From Azohydromonas aeria (GTDB taxonomy: Bacteria; Pseudomonadota; Gammaproteobacteria; Burkholderiales; Burkholderiaceae_C): a DNA stretch of 39,478 bases. Under the pieces are notes generated by a model that was given only the letters and a program-made list of their open reading frames with translations, was not told the origin of the DNA and did no database searches. Positions 34,292 to 39,478 of this stretch are shown in pieces; position 1 is the stretch's first letter; every line of letters begins with the position of its first letter. The translations under genes were made by a program, and so were the position numbers. The DNA lies in contig NZ_VIDQ01000070.1 of assembly GCF_009760915.1 (NCBI RefSeq), forward strand, positions 1 through 39,478. The letters are read 5' to 3'.

Positions 34292-35776
34292 ATGCAAGCC
34301 TTCCACGCAAGTCCCGGCGCCACCATGGCCGTGCAGATGCCCGCAACACCCCTGCCACCGCTGCCCATGGAGCTGCCGCGGCTGGTGATGCGCCGGGCGC
34401 TGGCGGTGGCGCTGGGCGCGCTGGCCCTGTGCCTGGTGCTGGGGCTGTTGCGCATGCGCGAGGACACGCAGCGTGAAATGGAAGGCTCGCTCGCCCTGGC
34501 GCGCGCGGGGGCGACGCTGGCCACCATCGCGACGCAGGACCACGCAGCCGCGCTGGCGGCGCTGCGCTCGCTTCCCGGGCTGCGCCACATGCGCTTGTCG
34601 GTGCGCGATACCCAAGGCCGCATCCTGCTCGGCCCTGAGGACGCGGCAGCGCCGCAGCGTGCCGGGGCGTGGGCCCGGTTGGCCGCACTGCTGGGGTTGC
34701 CCGCCCCCACCCCGGCGGTGTCGTGGACGGTGCCAAGGCCCGACGGCTTGCCCTGGACCGTGGAGCTGGCCGCCTCGCCGGACAGCGAGCTGCACGAGGC
34801 GCTGTCCAACCTCGCCGGCACGTTCACCCTGCTGGCGCTGTGTTGCTTGCTGATGCTGGCGGTGATGCGGTGGAACGTGCGCCGCTCCCTGCGGCCACTG
34901 CAGGCGCTGCTGGGCGCCATCGCTCGCGTCGAGAGGCGGGACATGGCCAGCATGCACGCTCTGCCCCCCATGCCCATCCGCGAGCTCGAGGCCATTGCGC
35001 GCGCCCTGAAGCACCTGGTGGCCGAGCAGGAAAGGAGCGAGGACGCCCGCCGGCTGCTGAGCCTGAGGCTGCTGAGCCTGCGCGAGGACGAGCGCCAGCG
35101 CCTGGCGCGCGACCTGCATGACGAGTTCGGCCAGCGCCTGACGGCGCTGCGAGTGGATGCGGCCTGGTTGACGCGGCGGCTGCAGGAGCAGCCGGCACTG
35201 CAAGGCGTGGCCGCAGGCATGGGCGAGCAGGTGGCACAGGTACAGGAGGACGTGAGGAAACTGCTGGCACGCCTGCGTCCCTTCGACACCGCGTGTCCCG
35301 ACAGTGCCGAACCGACGCTGGGCCGGCTGCGCCAGATGCTGCAGGAGCTTGTGGCTGGCTGGAGCGCTGCGGCGCATGGCCACGGACCGCACATCGAACT
35401 GGCCATCACAACCGCGGACGACACGCTGGCACTGCCGCAGGAGATGGTGCTGGGCCTCTACCGCATGAGCCAGGAGGCACTGACCAACGTCGCCCGCCAC
35501 GCCGGGGCCCAGCACGTGAGGCTGGCGCTGCACGTTGAGGATGGTGGTGGGCAGGCGCTGCGGCTGCAGTGGTCGGTGCAGGACGACGGCTGCGGACTGG
35601 ACAACCTGGAGGCCGCGATGCAGCGCGGCAGTGGCCTGGCCGGGATCAAGGAACGGGTGTGGGCCCTGGGCGGCGAGTTCGACTGGGGTACCGCTGACAC
35701 CAGCCACGCAGCCGGCGGGTTGCGGCTGCGGGCGTGCTTTGCCGTCGAAAGCCATCCGCAGGAGGCACAGCCATGA
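34292..35776 (+). CDS. Sensor histidine kinase, NarX/UhpB-type (HisKA_3)
   Basis: The 494-residue kinase has a first membrane helix (about 36-53), a periplasmic sensing segment of ~120 residues without a recognised fold (about 55-175), a second helix (about 177-192), a HAMP-like linker, then a HisKA_3 domain whose phospho-accepting residue is His276 (RLARDLHDEFGQRLTALRVD). A HATPase_c domain follows with SQEALTNVARHAG and DDGCGLDN. It belongs to the family that signals to LuxR-type regulators. Its stop overlaps the regulator start (ATGA). The start is uncertain: no clear SD precedes 34292, and Met12 or Met26 would also keep the first helix. It is transcribed divergently from the TonB receptor, so the small periplasmic sensor may detect the imported ligand. 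Confidence 0.9.
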   Translation: MQAFHASPGATMAVQMPATPLPPLPMELPRLVMRRALAVALGALALCLVLGLLRMREDTQREMEGSLALARAGATLATIATQDHAAALAALRSLPGLRHMRLSVRDTQGRILLGPEDAAAPQRAGAWARLAALLGLPAPTPAVSWTVPRPDGLPWTVELAASPDSELHEALSNLAGTFTLLALCCLLMLAVMRWNVRRSLRPLQALLGAIARVERRDMASMHALPPMPIRELEAIARALKHLVAEQERSEDARRLLSLRLLSLREDERQRLARDLHDEFGQRLTALRVDAAWLTRRLQEQPALQGVAAGMGEQVAQVQEDVRKLLARLRPFDTACPDSAEPTLGRLRQMLQELVAGWSAAAHGHGPHIELAITTADDTLALPQEMVLGLYRMSQEALTNVARHAGAQHVRLALHVEDGGGQALRLQWSVQDDGCGLDNLEAAMQRGSGLAGIKERVWALGGEFDWGTADTSHAAGGLRLRACFAVESHPQEAQP

Positions 35777-36429
35777 ACACGGGCGCCTTGCGTGTTGCCC
35801 TGGTGGATGACCACGCCGTGGTGCGAGCGGGATACCGGCGATTGCTGGAGCTGGAGAACATCGAGGTAGCCGCCGAGTTCGCTGACGCGGACAGCGCCTA
35901 CGCCGCGCTGTCGCCGGACTCGGCCGACCCACCGGACCTGCTGGTCCTGGACCTGTCACTGCCCGGACGCAGCGGACTGGAGTTGCTGCAGCGGCTGCAG
36001 CAGCGCCGCCCGCAGGTGCGCGTGCTGGTGTTCACCATGCACGACAGCGTCCCTCTGGTGCTGCAGTGCCTGCGTGCAGGCGCGGCCGGCTTCGTCACCA
36101 AGAGCAGCGCACCGCAGGTGCTGGTGGATGCGGTGCACCGCGCAGTGCGCGGCGAGCGGCCGCTGTCGCCCGACGTGGCCGCGGCGGTGGAGCGAGAGGA
36201 GGCCCACGCGCAGTCCGCGGCCCCACACTTGCGCCTGTCCACGCGCGAGTTCGATATCCTGCGCGCGCTGATCGAGGGTGCCAGCGTGGAGGAGATCTCC
36301 AGGCGGCTTCACCTGAGCCCCAAGACAGTGTCCAACTACCAGACGCAGGTCCGCCAGAAGCTCGGCGTCACCACCGCGGTGGAGCTGTTGCACTACGCGC
36401 GCGAGCATGGCCTCACGCAGGGCACCTGA
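35773..36429 (+). CDS. Response regulator, NarL/UhpA (LuxR) family
   Basis: The 218-residue regulator starts at the ATG at 35773, which overlaps the kinase stop. The receiver domain (about 6-120) has the acidic pair in VALVDDHAVVRAG, the phospho-accepting Asp60 (LLVLDLSLPG), the Thr of FTMHDS and the Lys of VTKSS. A LuxR-type HTH (about 155-212) reads LSTREFDILRALIEGASVEE, then ISRRLHLSPKTVSNYQTQVR. All key residues are present. It is the cognate partner of the kinase and probably controls the divergent receptor gene, itself, or the downstream EF-hand gene. LuxR-type regulators paired with kinases control lanthanide- and alcohol-responsive genes in pseudomonads, so the family is compatible with that role. 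Confidence 0.93.
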   Translation: MNTGALRVALVDDHAVVRAGYRRLLELENIEVAAEFADADSAYAALSPDSADPPDLLVLDLSLPGRSGLELLQRLQQRRPQVRVLVFTMHDSVPLVLQCLRAGAAGFVTKSSAPQVLVDAVHRAVRGERPLSPDVAAAVEREEAHAQSAAPHLRLSTREFDILRALIEGASVEEISRRLHLSPKTVSNYQTQVRQKLGVTTAVELLHYAREHGLTQGT

Positions 36430-36503
36430 GCTACCACAACGCCCACTACCCTTTGCTGGGTCAAGGGAACAGGCTGCATAGATAGACTATTTCGGAGTAC
36501 CGA

Positions 36504-36521
36504 CAGGCTCGAAAGAGCCTG
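36504..36521 (+). promoter_or_regulatory. Hairpin with GAAA tetraloop upstream of the EF-hand gene
   Basis: CAGGCTC (36504-36510) and GAGCCTG (36515-36521) form a 7-bp stem closed by GAAA. No T-run follows. It lies 75 bases after the regulator gene and 44 bases before the EF-hand gene start, in a region with an A+T-richer patch (TAGATAGACTATTT, about 36480-36492) that may hold a promoter. It could be a 5'-leader structure or a weak attenuator. Confidence 0.45.
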
Positions 36522-36565
36522 GCTTCGTCAGGCCGACAACAATGCATTGTCCCGGAGTCACCCAG

Positions 36566-36973
36566 ATGAAATCCCTGCTTGCCCTTGCAGCTCTGTCGCT
36601 CACGACATCGCTGGCCCTGGCTGCTGATCCTCAATTGACCGATGCCCAGGTGGAGCCTGCCTTTGCCAAGGCCGACGCGAACAAGAACGGCACCGTGGAT
36701 CTGGCCGAGGCGAAGAAGTTCGGCATCGCCGAGAAGGCTTTTCACAAAGCCAACCCTGACAAGGACGGATCGCTGGACAAGCAGGAATTCGCAGCGGCGA
36801 TCGTGGCCCAGTTCGTGGCGGCCAACCCTGACAACGATGGCACGCTCGACGAGAAGGAGGCCCGCAACGCGGGCATCAAGAGCAAGAGCGTGTTCGAGGC
36901 GGCCAATCCTGACAAGGACGGTACGCTCGACATTGCCGAATACCTCGTGGCATTGACGGCGACGGCCAAGTAA
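36566..36973 (+). CDS. Secreted lanmodulin-like four-EF-hand protein
   Basis: Translation from the ATG at 36566 (GGAG 11-14 bases upstream) gives 135 residues. A signal peptide (MKSLLALAALSLTTSLALAA) is followed by a ~115-residue mature protein with four EF loops: DANKNGTVDLAE (37-48), NPDKDGSLDKQE (63-74), NPDNDGTLDEKE (87-98) and NPDKDGTLDIAE (114-125). Loops 2-4 have Pro at position 2, all four have Asp at position 9, and the gaps between loops are 14, 12 and 15 residues. These three traits define lanmodulin, the periplasmic lanthanide-binding protein of Methylobacterium; AQFVAANPDNDGTLDEKE closely resembles its third-to-fourth-loop region. Ordinary calmodulin-like pairs have ~24-residue gaps. 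High-affinity lanthanide binding is predicted, not shown. Loop 1 lacks the Pro and has Asn at positions 3 and 5. Confidence 0.88.
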   Translation: MKSLLALAALSLTTSLALAADPQLTDAQVEPAFAKADANKNGTVDLAEAKKFGIAEKAFHKANPDKDGSLDKQEFAAAIVAQFVAANPDNDGTLDEKEARNAGIKSKSVFEAANPDKDGTLDIAEYLVALTATAK

Positions 36974-37005
36974 CTACCGCGTGCCATGCATGCCATGGCT
37001 TGAGA

Positions 37006-39478
37006 TCAGCCCGGCTGTTGTTTGAGCGATCGCACGGGCGGGCTTTGAACCAGCGACTGCGCAAAGCGGTCAATGGCAAACCTCATTGTGCCGCGGAAGT
37101 TGATGTGCCCGAAGTGGGCCGGTCCGATGCGCCGCAGCCAGTCGTCCTCGATGCGCATGCCGCTGCCGCGCAGCGCGAGGACCACGTCGTGCATCTTCAT
37201 GGTATTCCAGGCAATCACGGTATTCGAAAGCAGACAGTGAGCACCCGAGATGGCCCGCAACTCGTCAGGACGCCGGCCACGCTCGGGCGCTATACGGCCG
37301 CTGTAGACCGCGCGCTGCAGCTGGTGCACGGATTCGCCACGCGAGAGCAGCGTGTGGATCTCGCGCCGGAAGTCCGCCACGGCCAGGTAGTCGCATAGGA
37401 ACACCGTTCTGAGCAGCCGCCCCAGATGCTCGGCGGCCCGGTGAACGGGATCGCCCCGCGCCGCCGAGCCAAAGCGCTGCATCACCTGCGCCGCCGACAC
37501 GCGGCCACTGCGAATCGACGCGGCCAAGCGCAGCAGTTCCGGCCAACCGCGCTCGATGGCCTTGAGGGAAACGCGTCGTTCCGTCACGGCATCCAACTCG
37601 TCGGGAATGAGGTACGGCCTGGGTAGAAAAAGTTTTCGTTCGGCCAGGTCACGCAGGCGCGGACACAGATCGAACCCCAGGAGCTTCGCAACCCCCATCG
37701 CGGCGTCCGTCCAGCCGTGGGTATCGCAAGCAACCAATGACAGCCGGATGCGGTCCTCGATGCGGTTGTGCTGCTCGACGCCCTCGATAGCCGCGCCCGC
37801 CTGGCGCTCGCCGAGCACGATGGGCTGGTCGTAGACGATGCCCCAGCGGTCACGCAGGTGGGTGTAGATGCCCGCGGCATAGGTGCGACGGCGCGGATCG
37901 ACGCGCGCGTTCCAAAGGTGCCGTGACGCATCGAGCGCGAGCATGTCGCTCGACGCCTTGTCGCCTTCGCCCCAGAGTGCTGCCAGCGGAATGCGGCTCT
38001 GGAACTCGGCCACGCGCTCGTTGGCGCGGCGCAGCCGGCCGCTGCCTTCGATAGCGCGCATAGCGACAAGGATCTGGGCAGCGTCCAGTTCGGGAATCAT
38101 GTGCGCCACGCCCCGGGCATCGAGGTCCGTACCGTGCGCCAGCAGCGCGCCGTACACCGCGATGAGCTCCTGCGAGGATGTGGCCCGGTGCCCAAGCAGC
38201 GCATCGCTGAAGTTGGTGGCGGCGTCCACCTCCAGGATGAGGTCAGGCAGCTGGACGTCACCGATGCGCTGGTAGATGGCCTCGCGCGTGCGCACCGGCT
38301 CGCCATCATCGGGCAGCGCCGACAGGGCCGGCAGGTGCAGCATGCGATCCGTGCCGATCTCCACCTTGCCCACGCGCAGGGCCTCCACCAGGGCCTGCAT
38401 GCCTGCGTGGATGGCTGCCACCAGCGGCATCAGCAGCGCGTCGAACGATCCCTGCACGCCCAGCAGCTCCACGTGCTCGCGCTGCTGCAGCGCCCACTGC
38501 AGGGGCGGAATGAGCAACTGCTCGCGGCCCTGGAAGCTCAAGGAGTGGTCGATCCAGACCGAGCCGCGGCGCAGGCTGCGGCGCAATGCCAGCATCGTGC
38601 TGGCCTCGAAGGCCCACCAGCCGGCCTTGCGGTCCGGGTTGTGCACCAGGCTGCTCCAAGCCGCCCCCACGTCCGGCAACTCGTCGCGCCCGACATCCTT
38701 ATGGCCTGGGCGAGCGCGCAGAGCTGTCCACGCCTGCCATTGTGCGAACCCGGCGTCCTTGGGTCCTCCCTGGAACTCCAGGCCAGAAAGCACGTCGAGA
38801 CAGGTGTGGACACGGGTCGAGTCCTCGGCCAGCGCCTTGCGCACCCGCGCCGCGAAGCTGACCGGCACGGCATCGCCGACCGTGGCCAGCAGCGCCTGCG
38901 CCTGCAGCACACGCTCCTCCCAGGACTTGGTGCTGTCGTGCAGCACCGCCTTGGCCAGGGCAGCCTGTCGCAGCTGGGTCGTGCTTTCCTGGGCATGCCG
39001 GGTGCGGGCGCGCTCGGCCGCCGAGCGCACGAGCTGCTGTGCGCGCCGGCTGGCCAGATGCAGCGCCGCGTCGGTGAGTTCCAGCAGCGTCACGCGCAGG
39101 AAGCACACCACCTCGACAAGCTGTGCGGCGATCCTGATGTCGCGAGACCTGTAGGGCCGCCGGGCCTGGATCTGTCGTGCGTAGGCCTGCTGCCGTGCCA
39201 GCACAACGCCAGAGAGATCCCATTCGTGCACGCCCAGTGACTTGAGGTAGCGCACCTTCTCCATTGTCTCGGCCAGCGTGGTGGGACTGTGGCGCCTGGG
39301 TGGCGTCTTGAGCCACTCGATGCGGCTGACATCCGTGCCGGGCCGTGGAGCGTGGACAGCCAACAGCAGCTTCGCGGCATTCGCGCGGCCAACGGCATCG
39401 GCCACGCAGATCACGATCTGCGCCTCGATCTTGGCGAAGGCATCGCGAGCCCAATCCAGCAACCGGCGGGTCGAGGGA
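37006..39478 (-). CDS. tnpA: Tn3-family transposase TnpA, N-terminus cut by window edge
   Basis: At least 818 residues are visible and the frame stays open to the right edge, so the ~970-1000-residue protein continues outside. The N-terminal part is the DUF4158/arm region. The C-terminal DDE_Tnp_Tn3 domain has a catalytic Asp in MLALDASRHLWNARV, a second in SLVACDTHGWTD, and the Glu in RPDELRAISGAHCLLSNTVI. The end IGPAHFGHINFRGTMRF is strongly conserved. No frameshift is seen. A typical 38-bp Tn3 end (GGGG...TAAG) is not visible between its stop and the EF-hand gene, so the transposon's end on this side may be lost or divergent. It converges on the EF-hand gene, 32 bases away. Confidence 0.93.
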   Translation of the reverse strand, partial: PSTRRLLDWARDAFAKIEAQIVICVADAVGRANAAKLLLAVHAPRPGTDVSRIEWLKTPPRRHSPTTLAETMEKVRYLKSLGVHEWDLSGVVLARQQAYARQIQARRPYRSRDIRIAAQLVEVVCFLRVTLLELTDAALHLASRRAQQLVRSAAERARTRHAQESTTQLRQAALAKAVLHDSTKSWEERVLQAQALLATVGDAVPVSFAARVRKALAEDSTRVHTCLDVLSGLEFQGGPKDAGFAQWQAWTALRARPGHKDVGRDELPDVGAAWSSLVHNPDRKAGWWAFEASTMLALRRSLRRGSVWIDHSLSFQGREQLLIPPLQWALQQREHVELLGVQGSFDALLMPLVAAIHAGMQALVEALRVGKVEIGTDRMLHLPALSALPDDGEPVRTREAIYQRIGDVQLPDLILEVDAATNFSDALLGHRATSSQELIAVYGALLAHGTDLDARGVAHMIPELDAAQILVAMRAIEGSGRLRRANERVAEFQSRIPLAALWGEGDKASSDMLALDASRHLWNARVDPRRRTYAAGIYTHLRDRWGIVYDQPIVLGERQAGAAIEGVEQHNRIEDRIRLSLVACDTHGWTDAAMGVAKLLGFDLCPRLRDLAERKLFLPRPYLIPDELDAVTERRVSLKAIERGWPELLRLAASIRSGRVSAAQVMQRFGSAARGDPVHRAAEHLGRLLRTVFLCDYLAVADFRREIHTLLSRGESVHQLQRAVYSGRIAPERGRRPDELRAISGAHCLLSNTVIAWNTMKMHDVVLALRGSGMRIEDDWLRRIGPAHFGHINFRGTMRFAIDRFAQSLVQSPPVRSLKQQPG

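Overview
The window is GC-rich DNA (high G+C at third codon positions, dense gene packing, ATGA stop/start overlaps). It most resembles a betaproteobacterium of the Burkholderiales, perhaps Comamonadaceae; this is inferred from gene content and protein style, because no rRNA, tRNA or other taxonomic marker is present. It reads as accessory DNA: two cargo regions set among mobile elements and decayed gene fragments.

Region 1 (1-8346) is a stack of insertions. A response-regulator C-terminus enters from the left edge and faces a hybrid histidine kinase that has lost its sensor part and phospho-accepting histidine. Next comes a tyrosine recombinase gene, split in two by an IS21-family element (2603-7824, 7-bp target duplication). 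The IS21 istB gene is itself split by a 2572-bp element made of a DUF5372-like gene and a large serine recombinase. Removing each insertion on paper restores the interrupted reading frame exactly, so the order of events is recorded: integrase, then IS21, then serine-recombinase element.

Region 2 (8392-29293) is an ion-homeostasis and stress block. It holds a CNNM/CorC-like membrane protein, a ribosome hibernation (HPF/RaiA-like) protein, an excisionase-type HTH regulator, a Kef/YbaL-type antiporter with an RCK domain, an NhaP2/CvrA-type antiporter, a complete Mrp operon (fused mrpAB, then C, D, E, F, G), two intact tandem-domain universal stress proteins, a P2-type cation ATPase translationally coupled to one of them, and small membrane proteins. 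Decay is visible: a universal stress pseudogene, a frameshifted ynfA, and a fragment of a second P-type ATPase.

Region 3 (29499-37000) starts with a paired REP-like inverted repeat and a relic of a Tn3-family transposase, and ends against a nearly full-length Tn3-family transposase that runs off the right edge. Between them are a small Tat-signal Pro/Gly-rich protein, a YVTN beta-propeller protein, a TonB-dependent receptor, a divergent NarL/UhpA-type two-component system, and a secreted 135-residue protein with four EF-hands. That last protein carries the hallmarks of lanmodulin: Pro at loop position 2 in three loops, Asp at position 9 in all four, and only 12-15 residues between loops. Together these genes look like a candidate lanthanide and/or PQQ uptake and sensing locus. 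This is the most interesting system in the window, and its function is inferred.
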